Positions 8,157 through 19,446 are shown, counted from the stretch's first letter. The stretch is 21,258 bases of DNA from Apostichopus parvimensis (GCA_000934455.1 KN888210.1:1-21258); one strand, 5' to 3'. Notes: a model not told the origin generated them from the sequence alone. Translations and numbers: made by a program.

Positions 8157-10301
8157 TATCTTAATGGAACATTTTATGGCAGTTATTCAAGATGAATGAT
8201 TATTAGTTATGTGTCTTTTCCACTACATTTAGCATGTTGAATGGATATATATGTTATTCCAAGCTTGCTGGAGTGGTACATACGTACATGTGTGCAGTTT
8301 ACAGCCTGTACTTGACAGTACTGCATGACCTACATTAAATGAACATTGTAAATGTTCAGTAGCTTGTGCATTGTAAGGTGACTGTTCTTCTGTAGATCAA
8401 CTGAGCACTTTACTTCCTGGTACATTATTCTGTACACAGTACATGTATGTATGTCATGAACCCATCACACAACATGATCAGGCATTGAACGTCATATTGT
8501 TCTTGTATGACAAAGGAAGGGCTCATTTTAAAGGGATAGAAAAATTAGAAATGGCTTTCTATATAAAAATATTTACAGGTACTTCACTTATTGTGGTCCG
8601 TTACCATTAAGTCACGGTCAACACAAACTGTATTTTCATCCATTGATGATTTTCCATCAAAGTAACGTCCAATGTGAAGGAGCTGAATAGTCATATCTCA
8701 AGTCTTCTGTTCCTTCCCCTACTCCCACCCCCACCTCCTACCCCCAACCATAACCAAATGCCCAGTTGGTGTATACTGTAGTTGTGTTGATCAATATTTT
8801 TCAAGGGAGTTTACAAGATTTGATACCCAATTGGGTATGGTGCATATAGGTAAGGATTTCCACCCCCACCACTCCCCCCTTATGCCCAAAAAGAGAAGTT
8901 ACCACAGCAATGATTTTCAACTGCAGTTTCCACACCACTTTGAATGTTGGTTTCTCTCCTGGCCCCCCTCCCCCAATGGGGTCTCAGAGTTTGGGTATTA
9001 ACTGTTACCTTCTGTAGTACTATAGAGTTAACTACAATACAGTATGATTTAAAGTTATTGTATTGAAAAACTAATTGTCGACACCAGCTGATCCAATATT
9101 TGGGACATAGCTCTATAGTCCTGTATAGACAGTACTGAGCTACAAATCTGATCATTACAATAGCTTTGAAATACGTGATCAAACTTTATATTACGTAGGT
9201 TGCAGATTGATTGTGACCTAGAGCCAACATTGACCTCGGCTTTCACTTACTACAGTTGACCTTTATAGGCTTTATGCATCTAAGTCACCATTATTTGCAG
9301 CCACTGCTATAATAGTATGAATCTAGAAGGTACAGTTACGCTGTTTTCTGTCCGATTAAAGTAAATGAGGAAGGTTTGTTTACCCTATGATTGCTACAGT
9401 ATCAACTTACAGTAGTTGGAAGTGAGATTAAGGTTTAATTGGAATCTGTTTCTTGACCACAAATTACACCCAGGTGGTCTTGATAGTGGAAGGGTTTTCA
9501 TCACCTTTTTCCACACATTAAAAGACAACTTTACAGTTCTTTACATTGAATTTGCCAGTATGAAATGAATGTTTTATGTTCAGAGTTATTAGCTGTAAAC
9601 TAACCAGCATTAATGTATATTGTACCAGTAAAGTGTGATATTTAAATACAGTATATACTTGTTCTTGTGAAAAGGGGTTGCAAATGGTTTTGAAACACTG
9701 ACTTCCTAAACATTTGGCTATCTGCAGACATATAGTATGAAATCAGTCATGTCATATGATTAGGTCTATCAAAATAGGTTAGCACTGATAACCAACTCTC
9801 CTTCAGTGTCATTCATATCATGACATTACATTGCTCTTGTATTTAGAATGCCCTGATATTTTCTTCCTTTATCTTTCTTATTGGGGGGGGGGGATTTCCT
9901 GAATCCAGTTTTGGTTACTCGCTAAATCTTTGAAATGTACCGGTATACATTTACTGTACTAGTAAGTGGAATGAGGGAAGAGATTTCACTGAGACTTCCT
10001 GGATCTGCTAGATCTTTACAATTAAGTGCTGGTATTATTTTTAATGACATCTCTTTTGCTAGGGAACAATTTATTTGGCCTCTTGAAGAAGAATTCTTTT
10101 GCAGAAGAAACAAGGCAGATTTATATCTCGGTACTGTAGCTACAATATGTATCAACAATATAACAGGGTTGATACATAGAACCATAATATTTTTTGCAAG
10201 ATTTATGTTTAGTTTTTGGAGAAACCTTCAAATTGTAAACAAAATAATTACCTGTCTCATCAAAGTTTCCACTAGTATTTACACAGGTAAAAAATCAATA
10301 A
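8157..10301. other. Intronic or intergenic DNA without recognised genes
   Basis: C-rich patches occur at 8714-8748 and 8861-8879, and a G11 tract at 9883-9893. ACTGTA/TACAGT hexamers are frequent. A 148-codon open frame begins at ATG 9935 on the plus strand and runs to 10381. Its translation shows no known motif, and a run of this length is only mildly unusual in 21 kb, so it is not called as a gene. Confidence 0.55.
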
Positions 10302-10344
10302 CCGGGTACCCGAGAGCCGTTACTCGTGGGGTATCCGGGTACCC
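10302..10344. repeat. Paired CCGGGTACCC palindromes
   Basis: CCGGGTACCCG at 10302-10312 and CCGGGTACCC at 10335-10344 are two copies of a GC-rich palindrome, 33 bp apart in AT-rich DNA. The spacer carries imperfect symmetry (CGAG...CTCG). It may be the core of a decayed mobile element or a hairpin-prone insertion. No element family was recognised. Confidence 0.6.
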
Positions 10345-10968
10345 AGAAAAAATTGTTTACCCTCATGCGTCGCAATTTTGAAGATATTACATATTGGATG
10401 CTAATGCTATACTAAATGAATTATATTCTCCACTGACAATGTTTTCATGTTCAAATAGGTGTAAGATAAGGTATAAAACCTTCCTCAGAGTTGAGATAAC
10501 TGTTCACAAGAGTATACCATGTTAGTTTAAAAGTTGATATCAAAAAATGACATTTCCCTAGCACATAATTAATTGCATTTTCCAGTATTGGAAAGTAAGA
10601 AGGATCAAACCCAGTACATTGAACACTGACTAATCCTTCAGCATTACTTACTGTACTTACAAGGTGAATTTGATCTTTGCACCTCATCATCCCCTCCAGA
10701 TGAGTAACCTTTGTACAGCAACCCCTCACCCACTACCATTTCAATCAAGCAGTTTTATCTGTACTTAGCTGAAAATAACTGAGAGTTTATGAATGAACTA
10801 TAACAGAGATTTCTCATCCTTTGCACAAACAGATTTGTTTTTAGATAATAATAAATTATGCACATATGTACTGTAGCTGAGAGCATTGTAGACCTTCCCT
10901 GTAATATGTTCAGTTTATCAGTATTGACATTATAGTACATATAATGCATGGATTTATCGCATCATTTT
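10345..10968. other. No recognised gene
   Basis: A minus-strand open frame spans 10451-10729, but its translation shows no familiar motif and it is not bounded by convincing splice sites at both ends. Otherwise AT-rich and featureless. Confidence 0.5.
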
Positions 10969-11012
10969 GTCTGTGATAACTGGGATACTGGTCTGTGATA
11001 ACTGGGACACTG
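10969..11012. repeat. 22-bp tandem duplication
   Basis: Two adjacent 22-bp units (10969-10990 and 10991-11012), each starting GTCTGTGATAACTGGGA, differ at a single position (T versus C). This is a recent local duplication. Confidence 0.95.
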
Positions 11013-11081
11013 GCATATATACAGCACTGTGCAATATGGTGGTGACATCACCAGTGGAAGAGAGGAATGGTGAAGGAGGAT

Positions 11082-11107
11082 GGGAGGGGAGGGAGGGGGG
11101 CAAGGGG
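11082..11107 (+). other. G-quadruplex-forming motif
   Basis: Five runs of 3-6 G occur at 11082-84, 11086-89, 11091-93, 11095-11100 and 11104-07, with loops of 1, 1, 1 and 3 bases. This satisfies the classic G4 rule with very short loops, predicting a stable quadruplex on the plus strand. No function is assigned. Confidence 0.75.
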
Positions 11108-11632
11108 AAGTGGTAGGATGAGGCAAAGGAAGGGATAATTTTCTGTCTTTACTTGTTGAGAGATGGCTGTCCGAGTTTGACTAGTACCCTAATACTTCTG
11201 TATGATAATTTGACTACTGTATAAGATTGGAGTAAGAAGTCTATTAAGGAGAAGGGGCGGTGCCACTAAGTCTCGAAAGACTGCCATTTTTGGCTACAGA
11301 TGGTATCAATAATTAATGACCACAGTAACACATAATAATTATTACAAAGTGTTGTGTTCCATAACAGGATTTAGAATGTAGAAAAAGTACACATCTGTAG
11401 AATTCAAAGAATTGATTCCAAGCCATCTGCAGAGTTAATGCTATATGTTAACTGGCATGGACTCCTGAGCACACTGTTGCAACTTGACCAGTCTGTTATG
11501 AAGGAGATGGGTTTTACGGCCACCATGGTCTGACAGAAGCTGGCGATACTGATAAATTATCGTCAAGTAATTCCATTGAGTATACTGTATTCATGATGTC
11601 ACAGAAAGATGCTAGATAAATTGTTAGCTGTT

Positions 11633-11658
11633 GGGGGGGGGGGGGGGGGGGTGGGGGG
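11633..11658 (+). repeat. Poly(G) tract: G19-T-G6
   Basis: 25 of 26 bases are G. It can form quadruplex structures and is prone to replication slippage and sequencing error, so the exact length is unreliable. Confidence 0.85.
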
Positions 11659-12954
11659 TATAAAGTACAAACAAAGGTACAATTATTGATTTATCTAGAA
11701 AACGTGGAGTAAGCCATCTCAGTGTGTCACAATTTGCAATTCAGAACAGGCAGTTTTGTCGAAAGCCTTCGGCAGATTTGTGAGGAAGAGGGCATTGAGT
11801 AGGTCAGAAGGGGTGCAGTTCTAAAATTGTAACCAACTAATGTTTGCTAGGTATAGTAGATAGATTTGAGTGCAGATGTAGAATGGAGAAAGGTTAGTCT
11901 TGTCAACTTATTGGTAAATTTTTACCCAAACTGGTGAATTTAGGGGAAAATTTTTGTAAACAGAAATTTGGAGATTAATACATATCAGTGTTTTAGTAAA
12001 TGTAATGTGTCATAGATATGAAGTGAGTCCGATTTGGGTTTTATTTATAAAATAAAAAAATTAAGTCACTGGTCATTTCTGCTACAGTAGTGCTACTAAA
12101 TGGATCCCCGTTGACCTTGTCTCAACTGCTAGCCATCCTTTACATACTGTATCGTAGCCTACATTGCTTGAAATAGTCACACGTCACTTAAAATGTACTG
12201 GCATCTATTTTGGCTTCCCCCAATTCAATGAAACAGCTTTTTAATTTACTCAAAGAAGGAAAAAAGCAGAAATATGAGAGAGGCAGCCTGCCAAGAAGAT
12301 TTGAGAGACAATTGCAACACGGAGCGTTTAATTATTGTCCTTGGGTTGTCTTCATGGACGGATTTGTGGATTGCTCTGACACCACAGTGTAAAGTGACCT
12401 TTATGGAAGCATAACGGGTTGAATACCTGGCATGCTTGGGTGTGCTCTGTTGATGTACTGTGGAGCTAAGCTGTTAAATGTTGACATGTCTTCGGTTGGA
12501 CTACAGTATATATAGTATGTCGTCCAGGCAAATCACATTTTAGTGCCCAAGTACAGTATGTTTCTCAGAAATGTAAAAGATCACGTTGCAAGGCAGATGT
12601 TGCAAGTGTCTCCAATTTATTATAGTTACATAAACTCTTTGTTCAGTTTTCCCAAAGCTTTTTATGATAAAAAAGGGAAATGGGTGAAATTGTGGTATAT
12701 ATGGAGCGCAGTGGTGAGGATTTAAGGAAAATTACAGCTCTTCTTTGTCAACCTCTACTTTAAAACATTGCAATAAATTCACTACTTGCCAATATATAAG
12801 TAAGTAACCTGTATGTCAGCATACATACAGTAGTACTGATTGAAGGGTTGTTCAGATGTTTCAAAACATACTTGTAAATTGGGCCAAATGTTAGAAAATG
12901 GTATATTTGCTGTACCATAGCAGAGCGGCAGAACCACCACTCAGATGTTTTAGT
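11659..12954. other. No recognised gene
   Basis: A plus-strand open frame at 12210-12392 gives a protein-like but unrecognised translation including KQLFNLLKEGKKQKYERG. It starts from a non-ATG codon, though an internal ATG exists. No strong acceptor precedes it and it ends in a stop, so it would have to be a terminal exon. It is not called. Confidence 0.5.
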
Positions 12955-13050
12955 GGTGTTGTATTTACTTCACTAACCTGTCTCCTCACAACCGTAGCAC
13001 CTCGTTCTACCGTGCCTAGAATGAACTGGTAACCTTTTAACACTGCGTGC
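12955..13050 (+). repeat. Dispersed repeat family, copy 1
   Basis: Shares with the reverse complement of 16868-16967 the ordered blocks GTATTTAC, ACCTGTCYCCTCACAAC and GAACTGGTAAC-TTTTAAC, with diverged sequence between. This is an old repeat family not identified by name. Downstream DNA to about 13880 holds nothing recognised apart from a C-rich patch at 13699-13715. Confidence 0.6.
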
Positions 13051-13879
13051 CCTCTATGACCGGCTCCTGAGGTCAATGTCCTTCCTTCTCATTCTACTAT
13101 CCAACGTGCCAGCATCGTGCACTTTTTCTTCTGGTTTTTCCTGATCGTTTAGGAGTGTACCCCCAAACTTCAAACCATTTTAGTACTGTATTACTGTACG
13201 TTTGTTATAAGAAATGGCCGACTGGTTTGTTTAACTTAGTTTCATCCATATACTTGTAGATCACTTCTAGATTGAGGGATATCCAAACATTTTCCAAATT
13301 CTTTCTCATGGCTTTGGCCAAAGTGGCACAAACTTTCAAATAACTTGGAACACAGCTCTTCAAGTTGTTGTTGTAAAACATATGGGAATCCTGCATACAA
13401 TACTATACCAAATGTTTGTGTAATGCAATGATGCACTACAGTAAGAACAGACATGTGACTCTCCTTGTTTATAATGATATATGGCTTCATTCACTTTTAG
13501 CTCTTTAAAAGTGTATTGAGGTTTGCAAACTGATCCACAAGCCATGCAGAGTTTTTGAGGGAGAGATCGCACTGTAATGGGGTACTCGTACTGTATGAGA
13601 GAGACACGCAAAAGAAATTTCTTACTGCCCAGTAGAACCACCAAAATAGTCATGCGGAAACATCTTTGTTTTACATCATTTCAATTGTTCCACCACCTCC
13701 CCCGCCCCTTCCCCCAACACTTCAGAATAATCAAGAAGTGAAAGCACTACACTTCAGTCCTTCTCTAAACTGGATTACATCTATTCAGATATATTTATTT
13801 TTAATGAAATCATGTGCACTCATAAGTGATTGATTGTGATTGATCGTGATTAGTGATTCACAAACTTTGGATCTGTTGG

Positions 13880-13913
13880 TCTTCAAGATCATTGTTACTT
13901 ATCACACATGTTG
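13880..13913 (+). repeat. 34-bp direct repeat, copy A
   Basis: The 34 bases starting TCTTCAAGATCATTG recur exactly at 14233-14266. Similarity continues beyond (GATAC-GTAA) after a 3-bp gap. The two copies are 353 bp apart and bracket a repeat-family copy, so they may be ends or internal duplications of one mobile element. Confidence 0.9.
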
Positions 13914-13939
13914 GTGATACCGTAACAATCTAATAATTT

Positions 13940-14040
13940 CTTTCGCTCCTCTCTTACCTGTCTCCCACTCGACATCTGCACTTTTCCATCTACCTAACTA
14001 CACATTGGAACGTTTAAGCACTGCGCACTCACTCCCCGGG
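13940..14040 (+). repeat. Dispersed repeat family, copy 2
   Basis: Contains CGCTCCTCTC, ACCTGTCTCCCAC, GCACTTTTC and GGAACGTTTAAGCACTGCG, blocks also seen in order in copies at 12955 and 18636. It lies between the two 34-bp direct repeats. A plus-strand open frame (14005-14349) running through it is considered a by-product of the repeat. Confidence 0.5.
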
Positions 14041-14232
14041 CACTGCCCACTTACACCCCCTTCTGAATCTACCACCCAGGAAGGAAACTACACATTTTGT
14101 AAGCAAGATTTGCTAAGCATTCTTCGACCGTTTTTTACGAGTACCGGGAACCACATCTGGGATCTTCGAACACAGGAGGAACACTTTTCCCGTCACTTTC
14201 AAGAAGCACTCTACTGTAAAGGTGTCCTTTCA

Positions 14233-14266
14233 TCTTCAAGATCATTGTTACTTATCACACATGTTG
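14233..14266 (+). repeat. 34-bp direct repeat, copy B
   Basis: Exact copy of 13880-13913. The flank then reads GATACTGTAATGAT against GATACCGTAACAAT in copy A, indicating divergence outside the conserved block. Confidence 0.9.
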
Positions 14267-15639
14267 ATACTGTAATGATATATTTCTTCAGTCAAATATA
14301 CTGTGTGTACAGCATTACCATCCTACCCAGCTGCCTATATGGGAAGTGAAACAGGTCTGTCAATTAAGTGAGTACAGTATGGTCATTAAAAGCAGGAAAT
14401 CTTTGGCTGCGATGTAATCAGAGAGGCCGACGCTCTCGTCTTCTGGAGAGGATGGTGTGATGAGTATGGTACAGTATGTGTGGTGCTTTTGACACACTTG
14501 TTTTCCTTAATATTGCTATTGAGTTTGCTATACAGCCTGCATGTTAAATGCACGTGGATATTTTTAAAGGAACATTGCACGTACACTATTGGATTCTTAT
14601 TTCATTTCACTACTGTACATTCTGAATGCAAATAATAGTAGTAGTCAAAGAACTGGAGAGACTCAAACAGCCGTTTAATCAACACTTCAGTTACAGTTAC
14701 CTTTAGGTATTGTGTTGGAGATGCTGGCTAGATTACTTAACAGTCAAACTCATACAGTAACGTAAGAGATGCGGGATATGGGGTTCTTGTCAGCAGCTAC
14801 AGTAGCTGTAAAACAGGCTTATTGGGAATCCCCTAGTGGGCACGATGTGTGGAGACAGCTGACCACTGTGTTACAGACACAATAGGCTAAAACAAGAATA
14901 AGACTGGCTGTTAGGTATAGTAAGTAGCTATATTTGCTCGGCCTTAACACACATGAAACTATGCAACATGAGGAACCTTGGCATATTACTCTTTAATTTT
15001 ACTGGCTAGATTTATACTTTAAAACAGTCAATCTCATACAGTAACATCCTTGAAAACATTAAGCAAGTGAAGGGTAGGCTACTAGGATAATGACGTATCC
15101 TGGCAGAACTACAAAAATGAATCACTTACAGTAACCGTGGGCGTGAAAGAAAGTTGAATTATGATTCAACTTGAATTGTTAGGATTACATGATCAATCAC
15201 TATTGATACCGTACTGCACTTTGTTAGTTTTGTCTCAGTGATATCCTGCACAAGGTGGGTTAAGTTAACATTGCCTTTTGTTTCCAATTGTTCAAACGGT
15301 TCTTGCTGTGGTTTACAATAACGTACAACGCTTTGAGCTTGGACTCGTGGATCTCCTGTACACAGGAATATTATTGATGGGTGCAGGGAATAAACTCTGG
15401 TAATATTTATTAAAGTTGGGAAGCACAAATATTTATAGTTAAAGCAGCAATTTGCGGTGATTCTCGAGATTTTCCAATACTAGGATACTATACCAATGAC
15501 GTAAACTAAGCTAACTGTAAAGTTTCAACTCAAACTATTCCCGAAAAGTGCAAAAAATATGACATTTTCTGATGTTCGTATTTTGAATCTTTGACTTCGA
15601 TAGACTCCTCCCACTTATAGGTACCTTGTGAATGTGTAT
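14267..15639. other. No recognised gene
   Basis: AT-rich with many ACTGTA/TACAGT hexamers, including the palindrome CAGCTACAGTAGCTG at 14794-14808. An open minus-strand frame (15159-15428) has no known motif and no convincing splice context. Confidence 0.5.
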
Positions 15640-15860
15640 AACGGACAAGGTACTTTGAATAGCAAGGTAAACAGTAAACAAAAATCAGCTGAGGAGATGT
15701 ACGTACCGCGCGAAGGGAAAGTTATATCTCATTGCATACGATGCCCTAAAAACCCAAGAAAATTCGTCGCTCCGCGAAAATAAAACAGCAAGGATACATA
15801 AGAGAGAAAGTCATGGAACCAGAAGAACCCGATCGGTACGTAACATTCGCGAGAACGATA
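15640..15860 (+). promoter_or_regulatory. CpG-dense patch, candidate second promoter / first exon
   Basis: About 16 CpGs are present, including ACCGCGCGA and TCGTCGCTCCGCGA, against very sparse CpG on both sides. It resembles the patch near 1.6 kb. It contains a 28-codon ORF (15697-15783) beginning MYVPREGK and ending at TAA, then a candidate start exon at 15813. The patch and ORFs are seen; promoter function is inferred. Confidence 0.4.
15813..15835 (+). CDS. Candidate short first coding exon (MEPEEPDR...)
   Basis: ATG 15813 encodes Met-Glu-Pro-Glu-Glu-Pro-Asp followed by two bases, then CG|GTACGTAAC, an acceptable donor (GT at 15836). It ends in phase 2, the same phase as the AKAP1-like exon ending at 6538. 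It could therefore be an alternative start splicing to the same downstream exons, producing a form without the membrane anchor. Joining it to the nearest good acceptor (16663) gives an early stop after 18 codons, so the partner exon is not evident. It may instead begin an unrelated gene, or be chance. Confidence 0.22.
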
Positions 15861-16057
15861 TTGTATCACTCTCACTCGGTGTTACATACAGTAGGCTAGT
15901 TACTGTAGTACAATCAGATCTATTAGTGTGTGACTTACTGTACACTGGTTAGGCCTGAATAACGTTATGTACACGCTTTGCACTGTGCACTAAAAGCAAT
16001 GTATCTATGTGTGTAGCGCAATGGGGGCCGTTAGTTTCCGGACCGTTTGTTTCCTCT

Positions 16058-16136
16058 CTTGAGAAACCTTAGTTTCCTCCTCTAACAACATGGAAGAAAA
16101 AACGTTTTTCAGGAGAGGAAAGTAACGTCTCTCAAG
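16058..16136 (+). other. 79-nt imperfect hairpin (26-bp arms)
   Basis: The arms 16058-16083 and 16111-16136 pair at 22 Watson-Crick positions plus one G-U out of 26, with mismatches spread along the stem and a 27-nt loop. Size and shape resemble a microRNA precursor, but mobile-element palindromes look the same. No known mature microRNA was recognised. Confidence 0.4.
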
Positions 16137-18635
16137 GGAATGCAATAAGGCATATTGGCTAGGCCATGTGGAGATTTAAGTAGTGCTTTGCAGCAAGGGA
16201 TTACCATGCCAATGAATGAGTCTATTTTTAGCGCCAACTCATACATAAACATCTCTTCACTGATTGGTTGAATTTGAATAGGCGGTTTTGTAGGGCTGCA
16301 TGTGATAAATACTAAAAGATTCGATGTGTCAGGGAGACACTTTCTCAGAATCATATAAAAGCCTTAATTACTTGCTAATTAACGTTCGCTGTGGGGAAAA
16401 AAGTATGAGAAAGTCTTAGTTTTGTCTTTTGTGATTGTATTATGATAATAACTTGATAGATTCGGAAAAATTGAGGAAAACGGCCACTCAACGCAAAATG
16501 CTGCTTTAAGTGGCGGAAAAAGATTAGGGGAGTGTCTTTTGTTTTGCTTGAGGCGAAGAGAAAGATGTCCAGTTTCGAACCGTAATACGATTTATGTCGC
16601 TTTATGTGTCCATTTTAAACATCCACAGACCAATACTGTAACTACTTGTATCATTTCTTTCAGCTTTGACAGGCTAGCCTCATTCAGATCAAGATGATGT
16701 ACACTATTTCTTTTTCGCAGGAATTAGCTCATTTGCAAAGAACGAGCAAAATGAAAGTTTTGTCCATCGATTTATTTGTAAACAGCGCCAGCTGGTTCTT
16801 TTGTACGTCCAAAGTACATTTCAAATGGTATGTGGTAGTAGTACTTAGTGACCGGCCATTTATCAGTGTGTGTTAAAACGTTACCAGTTCGCTGTAAGAA
16901 CGGCAGAGCGAGAGAGTGATGACTGTGTTGTGAGGGGACAGGTAAGCTTGTTCCTCGTAAATACCAAACCTGGTGAGTTTTGGGATGAAAGAACAGTATA
17001 AGACATTCAAAATTCAATAATAAGGCTGTCAATATGTGCTAGATTAAAGTTTTTGTATTGCACAGTACAGTAGATAGGAGTGCTGTGTTAAAGTGACTAC
17101 AGGTCCCATCACAGGGAGTTAGTATTGGTATCAGAACCTGCATGTTCAGCAAATGTTTCACATATATACTGAGGCCTTAATATGGTAACATTAGCACAGA
17201 TTATTTATACTGTATAATTTGTTTGATTTTCTGATGCCCCTCCTGTAAAATCAACGACTTAAAAGAATTTATTTGTAAAATGAATAGTTTATTAGTGTTT
17301 ACTGAAGGCAGATGAGAGGAGTGAATGGAGTTGGTGGTGAACTACTGTATTATGAATCAGGCTGCAAAAATGACTTCCACACATTGTTTGAAAAACCGTG
17401 TTGAAACTGGGGATTTCCTAAGGTTTTTTTTTTGTACCTTTTGAACCACATGCACAGTAGAATGTTTCCTACTACAGTAGAAAAATTTCTATTTCTGTGC
17501 ACAAAACAGTCCAGTGTGCAGACAGTCGCAAAGGAATTTTAAAAAGTTTGACAATTTGCCAATATTCTTATTTGATGCAAGCAGACTAAACTAATAATTT
17601 CACCAGAAGGTGTGTGAACAGCACATTTGGTGGTGAACTTTTGAAGAAACTTTTTAATTTATTGGATAGTTTATTTTATCCTCATTTTCAACACAGAGAA
17701 GGATTGTATTGGATAATGTGTTTCTAGTGAGTGGCAAAGCTGTGTAGACAAGTTTACACAAGAAGTTGAAAAATGTTGACCATTTTGCTAGTTTTCTCAC
17801 AATTTTTACCAGACTAACTCCTTTTCATGGGAATAACAGGACTGTATGTATCTTTTTTTCCCCACTCTATTAATATCTGCAATACTTAAACCATGTGGAT
17901 GGGTACACAGTAACCTTTATACCGATGCCCTGTGTCGTACAAAACAATGTTTACTCTCGTTGGAAGAAGTTGTTTACTCTGAGCTGGGAGATAAACAGTT
18001 GTTTGGATCCTCGAGTCGTTTGATACTGTAGACGTATTTGCATATTTTTTATCTGATCGCAGACTCTGATATGAAAGAGAAATTAATATCCTTCTCTGTG
18101 GTAGTGCACAGTGTGAACCTGTGACATTGAGAAGTATTTTGTGATATATACCGACTGTACTGGAAATTCCATGTGTCCGGACTTGATTGCGAGGGGAAGG
18201 TACGGTAGAATACCAAACTCTATTTGTTGTTCTGTTTAATAAAGAGTTCACAGTTAGTACTCCCATTAAAATCACTACTGTATCATCATTTGTACATACT
18301 GGTTGTTAAATTTACATATTTACAGTCCACTTAAAGAGTAGTTTTAAAAGCTTCAGTACACATATCTTCTGACGTCCAAGTGGAACAGAAGCATATAAAC
18401 TTTGCACCTCTTGTGCATAGTCTTCCGTCCACTAAATTGGACTCACCGTTAGCATTCTGGGTAGTGTTGTTGAGTTTTTACATTTTGGTTAAAATTAAAT
18501 TCCGTAAACGTTAAGGTGCTGTTGTAAACATATTCTGCCGTACATCCAGAGCTGAGTTTACGTTATATTGATTGGACGTTTTGTCGGATCTACAGTAGCA
18601 TGATTTCTTGGTGCATCATGATATGAAATTATTTT
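16137..18635. other. Mostly featureless intronic or intergenic DNA
   Basis: Two consensus-like acceptors occur at 16663 (TATCATTTCTTTCAG) and 16720 (TTTCTTTTTCGCAG). The frame after the latter stays open for 51 codons to TAA at 16874 but is not recognisable and has no clear donor. A repeat-family copy lies inverted at 16868-16967. A 130-codon minus-strand frame (17886-18275) has no known motif. I see no supportable gene. Confidence 0.5.
16868..16967 (-). repeat. Dispersed repeat family, copy 3 (inverted)
   Basis: The reverse complement carries GTATTTAC, TTACCTGTCCCCTCACAAC and GAACTGGTAACGTTTTAAC in the same order as copy 1 at 12955-13050. In plus orientation this copy includes GACAG|GTAAGC, a consensus splice donor. 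Confidence 0.6.
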
Positions 18636-18700
18636 ATTTCACTCCTCTCCTACTGTACGTACCTGTCTCTTACCACACTAACGCACTTTTCTAGTCTAGC
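18636..18700 (+). repeat. Dispersed repeat family, copy 4
   Basis: CACTCCTCTCCTA, ACCTGTCTCTTACCACAC and CGCACTTTTCTAG align with copy 2 (CGCTCCTCTC, ACCTGTCTCCCAC, GCACTTTTCCATC) with small indels. The copy is short and diverged. Confidence 0.45.
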
Positions 18701-19446
18701 AATGACGCCACTGGTATAATTATTTCCTGATCTCTATATTCTTGCAGCCTGGATATAAATTTGAGTTTGTACATTATGCCCTGACTTTGTCTTCTAAACT
18801 GTGTACAGTACAGTAGTTTTTTTTGTGCATCACGCCAAAACATACAGGGGAAGAGGAACGAGAGCCGGCAGTCGACAATCTGATTAACCATCTGAAGTAG
18901 CTTAGTATTATGTATACACATATACATAGATATATACTGTCAGTGTACATAGATATGCTCAGCGGCATTACGCTGTAATTGGATAGCCCTACCCAGGGAT
19001 ACATACCAGCCCCTCTCATCTCAATTAACATGGGTATACCTTCTTCATCTAGTGCCGGAGATGATTTAGGTCAGTGTTGGAGGATATCATGTAGCACAGC
19101 CTCACATCTGTCTGTCCTTCAACAGTGAACTTGAGATTGGAACCTCTTAAATGATTAACATTTATCACATGCAATTCATGGATAGTAAACATCTAGGGAC
19201 TTGTTTATCCACTGTAGTGTAGTATATACAGCCTAGCACAAAGTGTGTTACAACAGCTGGTACAGTATTGGTGACTTACAACACTGCCCATGATATACAG
19301 GGAAACATTTAATGTTCACATTTTGTGTATACATCAGTGTTGAAGGCTCTGAAATTGGTCTCTTTAATAGAAAACACTATAGTTTCTGTGTGCAAAACTT
19401 CTTAGCATCTTTGTACTTGTAGAGCAATTGGACCATTTAATTTTTT

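Noticed and set aside
11371..11532. About 50-codon plus-strand frame ending ...LDQSVMKEMGFTATMV
   Set aside because: Looks protein-like but matches no family known to me, has no ATG near a good context at its start and no acceptor; probably chance or a mobile-element fragment.
14005..14349. Plus-strand frame of 114 codons
   Set aside because: It crosses a dispersed repeat and a duplicated 34-bp block, and begins at a non-ATG codon; treated as repeat-derived.
16109..16354. Minus-strand 81-codon frame with a somewhat protein-like translation
   Set aside because: No family recognised and no splice boundaries convincing enough; its end overlaps one arm of the hairpin.
16664..16876. Possible internal exon after acceptors at 16663 and 16720
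   Set aside because: Joined in phase 2 to either candidate upstream donor, both acceptors lead to early stops, and no donor follows.
17886..18275. Minus-strand frame of about 130 codons
   Set aside because: It starts at a non-ATG codon, shows no known motif, and its length is within chance for this window.
19000..19125. Plus-strand frame with GYIPAPLISINMGIP, weakly like the KH-Tudor linker of AKAP1
   Set aside because: The resemblance is a few residues in a low-complexity proline/serine stretch; no KH or Tudor sequence lies on either side and no phase-2 acceptor was found.
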